From: Pseudoips prasinana
Taxonomy: Eukaryota > Arthropoda > Insecta > Lepidoptera > Nolidae
Reading direction: 5' to 3'
Length of the DNA: 64,000 bases
Assembly (NCBI GenBank): GCA_951640165.1
Contig: OX621236.1
Location: forward strand, 25,722,948-25,786,947
This document shows, one piece after another, positions 1-11,200 of the stretch. Under the pieces are notes generated by a model. The model was not told the DNA's origin. It did not search any database and was given only the letters and a program-made list of their open reading frames with translations. The stretch's first letter is position 1. Each line of letters opens with the position of its first letter. The position numbers and the translations under genes were made by a program.

Positions 1-966
1 ATCGTGTACGCCGATAACTTATGTTTCGTAGCGGAATCCCCAGAAGGTCTGCAGAACCTTATGTCCGATTTCCACGAGTCTTGCCGAAAATTTGGTCTAA
101 AAGTCGGCGTCAAAAAGACGGAAGTGATGTTACTAGATACTCACGGTCATGAGGCGCTGAACATAAAACTCGGGGAGGACGAGCTAAGGCAGGTCGATAA
201 GTTTCGCTACCTGGGGAGCACAGTAACATCCAAGTGCGACCTTGAAGCTGAGATAAACAGCAGAATCAATGCTGCAGCTGCAGCATTCGGTAAACTGGAT
301 ACCAAGGTCTTTCGCTCACATGACCTAAAACTGGCGACCAAGATCTCTGTCTACATGGCAGTCGTGCTGCCTAACATTCTATACTCTGCCGAAACGTGGA
401 CTGTATACCGCCAGCACATCCGAATGATCGACCGCTTCCACCTCAGATGTCTACGCAAGATCATGAACATCCGATGGTCTGATTATATACGGAACACAGA
501 AGTGCTGCGAAGATCCAATGTTAATGGAATTGAGGCTTATCTCATGCGGCGACAGCTTCGGTGGTGCGGTCATGTGTCACGCATGGCAGAGCAGCGAGTG
601 GCTAAGCGCATCTTCTACTCGGAACTTGAGGAGGGCAAGCGAAAGCATGGCGGACAACTCCTCAGGTATAAAGATGTGCTTAAGCGCCACATGAAGAACT
701 GTAGCGTAGAGCCCTCGCAATGGGAACAGCGGGCAGCCAAACGGTCAGAATGGCGGACTTTAGTCCAGGCCAAAGTCGACTGTTTCGAGTCTGGAAGGCG
801 CGCTGAGCTGGATACCAATCGGGATGAATTGAAAGCCAGACCACCTGTGGCGATCAATTACAATTATGACAATGGTGTGCTCACATGCCCGCAATGTGCG
901 AGGATTTTTTCAAAGATAATTGGCTACATAAGTCACATGCGAGCACATGAACGTCGGCTACAGTAG
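1..966 (+). pseudogene. C-terminal part of a LINE (non-LTR retrotransposon) reverse transcriptase
   Basis: The open frame enters from the left edge and stops at 966. It starts near the catalytic region (V/MYADNLCF, a YADD-like box with N in place of the second D). The thumb and connection region follows, with [32 protein letters not shown] and [13 protein letters not shown] motifs shared by many animal LINE polymerases. The end carries a C2H2-like finger (CPQC-x12-H-x3-H). No host function is expected. The frame is intact across 320 codons, so this copy is fairly young, but its 5' part lies outside the window. The clade (RTE-like or a CR1/L2 relative) cannot be settled by eye. Confidence 0.85.
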
Positions 967-1572
967 AAGAAGCGGTCGGGACCACATAATCATCATTAGA
1001 TTAACTGTAAGAAAACCCGTACCTACAGCCGTTGAAAAGTACTTACTAACAAAAGAGGAGACCAATTCTGACGGTTATTCAACGAAAAGCACCAGTATGA
1101 ATAAAATCATATGATATTTTTCTGAAATTTGTCGATGACTAATTTCAATTACCTACCGTTGATTTAATTTAATTCATAGCAATAAGTATATAAAATATAA
1201 CCTTTGTCAGTGTAAAAAAAAAAATATTTTAGGAATGAAAATAAATCCAGTAGGCCGTGAGGCACACACCAACGCGTGACGCGCTGCTTAAGACAAGTCA
1301 TATTGTTGTGCCACTTTACACAAAGTGAATGTCCCAATGGTATGAGGATACAAAAATTTAATTTCATCGCGATAAAGAAAAGGGTCCAATAACGACGACA
1401 AAGGCTCCTGACGCTTCGGAAATAAGAAAACTGAGTACGCGAAAAATGGCGTCCATAATTGTGAAAGTAATCTAAACTGGAATAAATATATGATTCAATA
1501 AACCCTGATTAAAATTAATCAATATGCTAATAATTGTACATTGGTATTATTGTACATAACATAAGTAGGTTG

Positions 1573-1615
1573 CGATTCTAATGATGAAATCAAAATGTTT
1601 TCATCATTAGAATCG
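1573..1615. repeat. Perfect 17-bp-arm hairpin
   Basis: The arms at 1573-1589 and 1599-1615 are exact reverse complements (CGATTCTAATGATGAAA) around a 9-nt loop. No gene surrounds it. It is probably a remnant of a small inverted-repeat element; transcription is not shown. Confidence 0.7.
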
Positions 1616-2270
1616 AAATTGAAATCTTTTGTTTAAGTTAGATTTATATGTGTTGCAAACAATTCCAGCTATGATAAATAAACACTGTGACAAAGTCGGC
1701 TGTCCAATTTCAAAACCTAGTATCTGACAAATTAAACAAAAATCGTTTTTTTGCATTTTTCGACCTTTTAGACCACTCTCGACATACTAGGATAGCAAAA
1801 ACTCCCAAAAATTTGTCAAAACCGAAGTTACACAAAGACGCAAACCTAGTATCTACAGTAAACGTTTACAAAATGCAAAAATCACAAGATTAAAACATAG
1901 TATCTAACATCAACCATTTTAAAAACCTAGTAAGTGCTTGTAGTAACTTGGATATAAAATAGTTTATGTAGATACTAAGCCAATGAAATGGTTGAAATAC
2001 ATGTCAAAACTCCCGCGTAACTTTAGTAAGTGAGAAGAAGTCATTGCACGTGCGTGTTTTTGTCTATAAACATGAGTAAAAATCAGTTTTACAGGTCGAA
2101 ATTATCTCGAGTGCTTTAAAAGAACAACATGGTGAATTGTAAGTACGCTTCAGTGTATAATATTGTCAAGGTTTTTTTGGTTTTTATGAATAAAAGGCCT
2201 AACTTCAAAATAATTACACAAGCATGTAAGATTTGTTGGTAACTGGCGAGATTTTTTCTATAACTAAAGT

Positions 2271-3090
2271 TTGAAGCTACCGAGAAGAAATTTAACGTTA
2301 TCCATTGGAATACAACTTGATATAGAAGTCATGGCTGAGACCATGGAAGACCTCGGTGCAATGCTCGATGACCTCAGCAGAATCTCTCAACAAGTGGGTC
2401 TGAAAATGAACATGGATAAGACGAAAATCATGTCAAACGTCCATGTTGCTCCCACTCAATTGAAATTGAAATTTGGAAACTCTGCACTCGAAGTTGTAGA
2501 TAACTATTTACCGAGGACAGACCATCCAACTACGTAGGTCCAACTTCGAGAAGGAGGTCAATCGTAGAATCCAACTCGGCTGGGCAGCATTCGGGAAGCT
2601 ACGTAACATCTTCTCGTCCAAAATACTGCAGTGTCTCAAGTTGAAAGTCTTCGACCAGTGTGTTGCCAGTGATGACTTACGGAACAGAGACGTGGTCTCT
2701 CACTATGGGCCTTATCAGAAGGCTCAAGGTCACCCAAAGAGCAATGGAGAGGGCTATGCTCGGAGTTTCCCTGCGGGATCGAATCAGAAATGTCGAAATC
2801 CGCAGGCGAACCAGTCACCGACACAGCCCGAAGAATTGCAAAACTGACGTGGCAAGTGGGCAGGGCACATAGCTCATAGAACTGACCGCTATTGGGGCAG
2901 AAAGGATCTCGAGTGCAACGCAGCGTGGGCAGGCCCCCTACAAGATGGACCAATGATCTTGTGCGGGTCTCTGGAAACTGCTGGATGCGAATAGCGCAAG
3001 ACCGGCAATTGTGGAGATCTTTGGGGAGGCCTTTGTCCAGCAGTGGACGTCTTTCGGCTGATATGATGATGATGATTCAAATACAATATT
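2271..3090 (+). pseudogene. Broken RTE-type LINE, 3' end of the reverse transcriptase gene
   Basis: Short open pieces in shifting frames together show the C-terminal half of an RTE-family polymerase: GLKMNMDKTKIMSN, then VMTYGTETWSLTMGLIRRL and QRAMERAMLGVSLRDRIRN, then VGRPPTRWTNDLVRVSGN. It ends in the usual RTE tail, WRSLGRPLSSSGRLSADMMMM, where the last Met codons are an ATG microsatellite at 3062-3075. Several frameshifts and a stop break the frame, so it is dead. A reverse-oriented copy of the same tail lies at 60780-60975. Confidence 0.85.
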
Positions 3091-3734
3091 AAATGTTTAG
3101 AAACTGGGTATTACATCTTGCTTAAGTACAAATATACTTTATTTCAATTAATTTTGCACAAAACATTTCTGTTATAGCTATGTTATGTACCTTAATCATT
3201 TGCCTACGGTTTCATATGCTTTTTATAGCATGAGGGTAGTGATTAAATCACAGAACAGTATACATAGTAGTAGTATAGCAATGTTTTGGTAAAAGAAAAC
3301 ACCTCAAGTTTGCCTTCATTAGTTGCTTACAACCCTAACCCTAACAACACCATTATCAAATGCATTTTCACTCACTGACCCATCCAAAACTTTTTGCTTA
3401 CTAACTAAACTGATGTCAGTCTTTTGGAAACTGAAGATGCTTCATTCACCATCTAGGACAATCCGGTACCGTGTTCTTCTCAGCAAAGTGATGGAAGCAT
3501 GGAAAAGTTTATTGAACATTTTTGGACAGTGATGATTCGGTAGCGGATCCAAGTCTCTCAATTGAAAAGAATCTAAATATTCAAAAATACCCACGCTACT
3601 ATAGAAGAAACTAGTGAATCTGATGACGATACTAATTGCAACCCTTCATTTTCGAATAACATTCCGGCTCTTCCATGTAACGTACCGTAAAATTCAGTAT
3701 TCATAGCAACTTAGCCGAATTCACTTATATTCCT

Positions 3735-4063
3735 AACTAGCTGTGCCCGCGACTTCGTCCGCGTGTTAATTAGTTTTTTTTGTATTTTTTTTTGTTTTTT
3801 TGTAAAATAAATGACTTTTTCTTAAATAAAAGTAGCCTAAGTTACTCCTTATTACATCAGCTACCCGCCAATAATAGTCCCGTCAAAATCGGTCGAGCCG
3901 TTTCAGAGATTAGCCGGAACAAACAGACAGACAGACAGACAAAAATTGTAAAAAATGTTTTTTTAGTGTATATACCGTATATATATTCATATTTATGTAG
4001 TAAAAACCGGTTATTTCAATATTACAAACAGACACTCCAATTTTATTTATTTGTATAGATAAG
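3735..4063 (+). repeat. Short dispersed repeat opening GTGCCCGCGACTTCGTCCGCG
   Basis: It begins CTAGCTGTGCCCGCGACTTCG, a signature very common in lepidopteran genomes. It continues through a GTCAAAATCGGTCGAGCCGT segment and a run of ACAG units (3923-3942), and ends in TTTTATTTATTTGTATAGAT. A second copy with the same two ends is at 9705-11701. The family name is not certain; it may be the 3' part of a LINE. Confidence 0.7.
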
Positions 4064-4435
4064 GAACCTGTTGTTGTTACTAGGTTTATAAAATTGCATT
4101 TAGTTCCAACTCAGTAAATTCACACCTAAATCAAAACAAAGCAAGTGATCTTACTAGGTTTTGAAATTGTCACACTCAAAAAGTTTGGTCTAAGAAAACA
4201 ATGTTTTTATTAGTAACTGCTTCTGTACGTACATTATCTGTGATAGATGCATCAAAACTACTTTTTTATAAAGCCTGTTATATACCTCATATTTTGCATT
4301 CACTCCCAAGAAGGTACGACTAATATTATTGAAACGGCACGCTGTCAAAGCTATGAAATCGTTTTTCGGCTCTCCTGTAAAATTTAGTTTTATGCAGATA
4401 CTGGGTTTTGATATTACACAGCCGAAGTGATCAAT

Positions 4436-6084
4436 GGTATCACTTACACACTGTGTCATGCATGCGTCATGGCCCTATAATCTTGTTACCTACTCTACCT
4501 ATTACTAAGCTATCATACCTACCAACCACTAAGTTAAACATTCTTTTAGCCATAAATAAAATTCTTACAACTTTTTGGTATTGGTGTATGGAATTAAAAC
4601 TAAAACAACTGTGTTTTTATTTTTATTATATAAAATTAAAAGCAACCATTATTACAGCATACATTGTTACCTTTTTATTTTATATCTAGATCTTAATTTA
4701 TTTTTTCATGTATGTTAATTAACTATATTAAGATAACATTAAATATGCAATGTAAAAACGAAGTGAGAATCAAATCAGTCACTAATTCTGAATATAATTT
4801 CAACTAAGAGGCAAGGTCATGCAATTGAATATGAATCAACATCCATCTTCATAAAAACATTAATAACATGTGGGTATGTACTCATACCTACATTAAATGG
4901 ACTTTATAATAAAATGCTTATATCATCATACCAATAACAATAGTTACATTAAGCAAAAATGCTGTTCCATATTTCTAATATTCTAACAAAGCTGATTGTT
5001 GCATTAGGCATTGCTTTAAGCTGCTTGTAGCTTAAACATGTACAATGAGTATCATGAAAATTTTAATGACATGACCTTAAAATGAGAGTATACCGTTGTA
5101 ACAATGTCCTGTTATTGCTTTATATTTCACTCTATGAATAGTGCTGAGTAATAAACGTTACCATTAACTACTTAATACTAATATTTAAAATCCAAATATA
5201 TACAGAACTCTTTATTGTTACTTAAACTGCATTCAGATATAGTCCATTTTTTATATTTATGTAGTCCAATTGAGACAACAGGAAGAACAGTAATGGAGCC
5301 ACAGCAGTCAATTGTTTACATCTCTACTGTATATTTCAATTCTATCCAAACCACAACTGAACAAATAACAAATTGACATTTTTTTTTAACATATGCATAG
5401 AATTCAACTCAATATATCACATTTTTATATCATGTATTGTATTACAATATGTTCTATAGTATTATAATAATATACAGAATTTTAAAGAATACAAACATCC
5501 ATAGCCCTTCTAAAAAAATAAATATAAAATGTTAATATGTCATTACACCTTTCCTGATATTGTTTGTAAATTAATGAAAATGGCCTACATTTTATTACAA
5601 TAAAAACCACAACATTTTTCTTATCTCTCCAAATTTAGAAGCAACATTACAAAGTGTTAGCTCATTGTACTTTATTAGAAACCAAATAATTAAATAATCA
5701 TCATAGACCTTGAAACAGTAACTGATATACTATATTTATAATGTTTGATTCCTGTTATTATATTTTTAAGCCATTATGGCAATAATTTAAGCTGTTTATT
5801 ACTCTTTATAGGAAAGAAAGTTATTAAGTATATTCCTTTTTTGTAAATTTAAATGATGGTACAAAAATTCCACACAAGTGCTTCTGCAATCTTATTGTGC
5901 TAACAAACCAATGATTACAAATGTATGTGGTATATTTATAATATTTCTATACATTTTTACATGATAATGATACATAAAAAAGAAATTACTTACAGAATAG
6001 TATTATACTTTAATGTATGTTTACATAATAATCAATAATCTGAGACTAATAAATTGCCATCACTGAAGCATGTTTACTTAGGAC
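4436..6084. other. AT-rich intergenic DNA and probable Rab7 3' UTR
   Basis: No coding exon, RNA gene or clear repeat boundary was seen. The right part is probably the Rab7 3' untranslated region, since Rab7 is transcribed leftward into it. Open frames here are short and AT-biased. Confidence 0.5.
5795..5800 (-). terminator. Candidate Rab7 polyadenylation signal AATAAA
   Basis: The plus strand reads TTTATT, giving AATAAA on the minus strand about 285 nt past the Rab7 stop. Other AATAAA hexamers occur further left (for example 5591-5596), so usage is uncertain. Confidence 0.3.
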
Positions 6085-6711
6085 CTAGCAAGCACAGTTG
6101 TCACCATCCCTGTTACGGCCATTGTCATTGGCATTAAGCTTGATTTGATCAGGAAACTCATTGTAGAGTTCAGTCTCTGTCTCCTGAGCCAGGGCATTAC
6201 GAGCAATAGTCTGGAATGCCAGCTCAACATTCACTGCCTCTTTGGCACTTGTTTCAAAATATGGTATATCATTTTTACTCTGACACCACTGTTGTGCACG
6301 CTTTGCAGAAACTGCGCGGTTTTCCAAATCAACCTTGTTGCCCACAATTACGAAAGGGAAATTGTCGGGGTCTCGTGGCGAAGCTTGTATGAGAAATTCG
6401 TCTCTCCAACTCTCCAAGGACTTGAACGTGTTGGGGGCAGTTACGTCAAACACTAAGACGCAACAATCCGCCCCGCGATAAAACGCCATTCCTAGAGATT
6501 GGAATCGTTCCTGACCAGCCGTATCCCAAATCTGCATTGTGACGATTCGATCATCTACGATTACCTCTTTCGTGAGAAAATCTGCGCCTATTGTTGCCTT
6601 GTACTGGTTGGAAAATTTCTTGTTGACAAACTGATTCATAAGTGAAGTTTTACCAACTCCACTATCGCCCAAGATGATTACCTTCAGGAGTGCCTTTTTT
6701 CTTGATGACAT
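6085..6711 (-). CDS. Rab7: Rab7 small GTPase, intact single-exon coding region
   Basis: Rab7 directs traffic to late endosomes and lysosomes by recruiting tethering and motor effectors. The 208-residue frame shows the P-loop GDSGVGKT (15-22), the switch I threonine in YKATIG (T40), WDTAGQE (62-68), NKVD (125-128) and ETSAK (153-157). It ends in CAC, the CXC signal for double geranylgeranylation and membrane anchoring. Length and sequence closely follow animal Rab7. I chose the ATG at 6709-6711 (protein starts [11 protein letters not shown]) because it matches the family; an ATG three codons upstream (6718-6720) is also in frame. The coding region has no intron, so it could be a natural one-exon gene or an old retrocopy. 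It is undamaged and has no flanking poly(A) tract, which favours a working gene. The kinase gene to the right is divergently oriented, ~1.5 kb away. Confidence 0.96.
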   Translation of the reverse strand: MSSRKKALLKVIILGDSGVGKTSLMNQFVNKKFSNQYKATIGADFLTKEVIVDDRIVTMQIWDTAGQERFQSLGMAFYRGADCCVLVFDVTAPNTFKSLESWRDEFLIQASPRDPDNFPFVIVGNKVDLENRAVSAKRAQQWCQSKNDIPYFETSAKEAVNVELAFQTIARNALAQETETELYNEFPDQIKLNANDNGRNRDGDNCAC

Positions 6712-6720
6712 GTTGCACAA

Positions 6721-8248
6721 AAATTTGAATAAACGTGAAAAATTACAAAATAATCACACTCTTTGTCTGCAGTTTTGACATAAAGCAAAATTGATAAATG
6801 CGTCACCTGTTTTCCGTGGCTAGTAATTTTGATGGCTACTACTAATGTTGCTATATAAATAAATATTAGTGATGTAGCCTATGTATGCTGGGTCATTCAT
6901 TCATAACCCACATATCGATCTACGACTAAAGAGTAAAATAGTACTGTGTGTAGTGTAAGAGACCCTTAAAAATGAAGCACAGATAAAATAAAGGCATTCT
7001 ATCATTCGTTTGTCTGTCACCATCTTTGGTCAGCAGGGTTACCAATATTGGATGAAATTCCTTCATTTCAGGTATATAGCAGCCCCGAGTAGGGAGTAAA
7101 ACTGAACGCGGAATATTTATGATTTACCTTAATAAATGAGGGTTTGCAATTCATATTCTTATAACTTAAGTCTTAAGTTCGATCTTGGGATCTTGGTCTT
7201 GGGACTACACATCGATTTTGTACCTTTGGAATGGCCATTAATATTAGATCCAGTGAATTAATTAATAATTTGCGATTTGTATTGAACATACTATCATCGA
7301 TAATGATAATATCAATACGATAATTGGCATCGAACTTTTGATTAATCTTCATAATATGCGAAATAAACTTTGGATTTTGAAAAGGTTAAGTAGGTACCTA
7401 TACTAAACTACAAAGTCTTACTGGTGGAAAGAATCTATACCTAATACAATTTTATTGTAATGATACTAGTATTATGAACATTTCTTGCATCAATAAATTA
7501 TGTAACCTGATTACCTGCTTATATAAGTTGATAGTAAACCGACCAAGTTCTGGAAAAATGGCACCTCCATAGTAAAAGATATTTAAGATATATGCAAATG
7601 ATAGTGTGTTATCTCTGTCTACCCCTCTAAAAATAGGGAAGGCAGAGGTTTCAAATTAATATTCGAATTTCATTAATAACTTTTAACTCCTACAAAATCA
7701 TTGCAGATTATTTACGGTTTTATAGTTGTTATTATGCGTAACATACTAGCTTAAATGGATTGAAATCTTGACTCGTTTTCTTGGAAAGCATTCTTTTGGG
7801 CAGGAGGTATGATAGCTCTCTTATTTTAATGCTACGAATATATCATACTCTAGTAATAATAATTATGGCCAAAAAATATATTTTAGGGTATATGAAGGAA
7901 TCAGGATATTTTTCTCATAAAACTGTTATAAATTAAAAAAAGGAAATTGGAAAATTATATTCGGCAGCCCAGTTTGACTGTTGCGTTTGTGTGTGTCTGG
8001 TGTCTGCGCTGATTTTTGTGTGATTCATGAGTTTTACAGAAACAGTTAATTTATTTCGACTAGTTTTTCACTCATCTAAGTGCATAATGGGGAAATATTA
8101 AAGGTCATGATTGCCTAATCCTGAATCACATTAATAGTTCACTGAACCCTAAAGGAAAAGAAGGTGAGGGTTAGACCGTGCTGAAAAGATAATCCGTTAA
8201 GCTGTACCAGTTGTGACTTTGATTCAACTACGGGTGTTTCTTTTCCAG
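6721..8248. promoter_or_regulatory. Shared upstream region between Rab7 and the doublecortin-like kinase
   Basis: This 1.5-kb interval separates two genes that point away from each other, so both promoters probably lie here. No TATA-type element could be assigned. A pyrimidine-rich 3' splice site (TTTCTTTTCCAG) ends at 8248, immediately before the kinase start codon. At least one non-coding 5' exon of the kinase therefore probably lies upstream; its position was not found. Confidence 0.4.
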
Positions 8249-11200
8249 ATGGAGAATAATCTGAGTCGCAGTGGCAGCCGCTCCAGCTCTGTGTGTGAGC
8301 TGGAAAAAGATTTTAGCGATGTGGAAATTATGAAAACTAGGGCGAACCGACGTAATGTAATGCTACGAACGCCAGCCGCGCGGAAAGCAAAACGAGTCAG
8401 ATTTTTTCGAAATGGTGATAAATTCTATTCAGGTGTCATAATCCCAGTCTTGCCAGAGAGATACAGGTGTGTAATAACCGTAAAGTACATATTTTTCCTG
8501 TACCTAAATAGTTCTAGTTGGAAAATGATTAGAACACTTTCACTTTCTTATATACCTAACTATAACTATTAATACTTTCAATAAGTCTACAGTTGCTTTG
8601 TACCTAAGTCAATCTAGTTCAATTTTCAACTTACATGAAGCAATCATACTTTTCTTACCAAACACTGAAAGACTTTGGCAATAGTTTCTATGGTTCAGTA
8701 ATTAATAAAAAATAAATTGTAACAGCTGTTGCTACTGAAATTTTCTGCTTATTACATGGAAATTTGAGTATTATAAATTCTTGGTTTCAAAAATGTAGAA
8801 CTCATATTTTATCACAATTTGTATCATTTCACATAATAATAGACTAAAATATTTAGTACATAAATAAAAGTATCAGGAAAAAGTATAAAGAAATTAACAT
8901 AATATTTTGATACCCATGTCTCATTTTCCCACCAATTTCTGTCATGAATAATGAAATGAAAGCTTGTAGGTCTATTAATCTTCAATAGGTATCACAATTA
9001 ACCTTAGCAATACTCATTGTTTCATATAAAATAATGTAATACCTGCCTAACTAGTTTGAAAATGCTATAATAGGTTGCATTAGTTTTTTTTTAATTCGAT
9101 AACATGAACAACAATTATACAATCAAGGATTCTACAGGATGTTTGATAATTGGCTGATTATAATTTTGCCTTTCCTTCCCATGTTGTATAAATACCCTGC
9201 TTAAATTAATTGGTCATGAATACTAATAGTACCAAAATGTAGAATCATAGTTGGTTCATTATTGTATGCTTTCTAATTTTCTTCTTTTATGCATTTGAGC
9301 ATTGTAAATTAGATATTAGGGTTATATAAATAATTATAAAGTATTTACAGTATTTGGCTGCTTTTGTATAAACTCTAAGAAGAAACAAATTCATTTTTAT
9401 GCATGCATGGGAGACCACATACCAAGGTTTAGATTCTATTAGGATTTTGATTACTGTTATCCATTGTCAGATAGGTTCTTGTGATTATGTGATTAATGTG
9501 ATTTATGAGACATGCACAAATAAAGGGTAGATACTAATTTGATCTAAATTAACTAGATTGTTGAATAAATATGTATTATTTTGATCACCATCCTGGCTGT
9601 ACCCTAGCAGTCCTGGCAGTCTCATGCTTTTGCTTTGTTATCTGCATTTGCATTTAATATTAAGGTAAATCATTCATTATTTACTATACTTATATATGAT
9701 ACTAGCTGGTGCCCGCGACTTTGTCCGCGACAATTTTGAATGATGACCAATGTAACTACTTCCTTCTAGCTTAATCTAAAAAATATAACTTTTAAAACAA
9801 ATAAGCGATATAAATTAAATAGAACCTAACCTATAAATAACCTTACTAAGAAATAAATGAAAGACTTCTTTGCTACTGTTATTTACAAAAAGGACCCGAT
9901 ATCATCAAGCAAAAATCAAAGAATACATATCAATTGTCCTTAAGTATAGTCAGTAAGTTAAATAAAGTAAAATAATAATCAACGATGCATTAATCACAAA
10001 GTTAACTCCTATTAGATTAGGTTGCGACATTTTGTGAACGAAACCATAGCGCGATCTAAAACGATGATTACGCCATCTACTAACAAAAATATAAACTTGT
10101 AAAGTGGTAAAATTAAGATGTGTGCATATATTTTGGGTGAGATTTAGGCGATCATCTATTGATTCAGTTTTGGACTACCTTTTATTTCAAGCATTTATTT
10201 ATTTTAACCGAAATGCCAATTATGTTCCGCGATCTGAAACGACATTAACGCCATCTAGTTACAAAATTGTGAACTTGTAGATCAGTAAAAATAGGATGAT
10301 TTTTTTTGGGTGCGACCATCTCGACACCAACAATTTACTACAACTACGCTAACTCAAATTTTAGATAAATTCGTTTTTTATCCCAATTTGATTAAAATGT
10401 CGTTATTTTAATTTGTTATAAAATTTACCAAAAAAAAGAAGTTACAAATCTTATAAAACGCTAAATCTTTACTAAGACGACAGCGACCGCGACATGTTAA
10501 GCGACTTGGCATAAGAAAATATTTTTTTTAAATTTGAGTTTGCTTAAATTGTTGGTGGCGATCTATTGAATCAGTTTTGGATTACCTTTTTTCAACAACA
10601 AATTATTCCCTGGATTGCTTTATTTTTAACTGAAAGACCAAATACCAATTTACATGCGTTTAACTAAAAAAATACAGACTTTCATACAAACTTACATCGC
10701 CTATTCTAGTCGTCCTTAGGGGTGGAATTTCCAAAAATCCTGAAATATGTACTTATAATTTTTAACTGAAATGCCAAATAACAATTTTCATGCGTTTAAC
10801 TTAAAACGTTTCACATTTTTCATACAAACTTACATCCCCAATTGTACGCCCTTGGGGGTAGAATTTTCAAAAACCCTTCTTTAGTGGATGCCTACGTCAT
10901 AAAAGGTACCTTCTGTCAAAATTTCAAGTCTTTAACTCCAGCCGTTTAGGCTATGCGTTGATATGTCAGTCAGTCAGTATAAACTTACATCACCTATTTT
11001 ATGCCCTTCGGGGTGGAATTTTCAAAAATCCTGGAATACATATTTTTATTTTTAACTGAAAGGCCAAATACCAATTTTCATGGGTTTAACTTCAAAAAAG
11101 TCGCATTTTTCATACAAACTTACATGCCCTATTTTACGCCCTAAGGGGTGGAATTCCCAAAAATCCTGAAATATATATTTTTAATTTTTAACTGAAATGC

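Larger units (their letters stand above)
1696..4425. mobile_element. Candidate DNA transposon with 31-bp terminal inverted repeats and repeated CCTAGTA motifs
   Basis: Positions 1696-1726 and the reverse complement of 4395-4425 match at 27 of 31 bases by eye, both opening TCGGCTGT. Inside each end a motif close to AAAACCTAGTATCT recurs: on the left near 1711, 1840, 1892 and 1921, and inverted on the right near 4078 and 4152. Such subterminal repeats resemble transposase binding sites. No clear target-site duplication or transposase was found. The interior holds an RTE fragment (2271-3090) and a short repeat (3735-4063), so any coding part is disrupted. The boundaries are inferred. Confidence 0.45.

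Noticed and set aside
3331..3346. CCCTAA repeats as telomeric DNA
   Set aside because: Only two units in a unique context; insect telomeres use TTAGG arrays.
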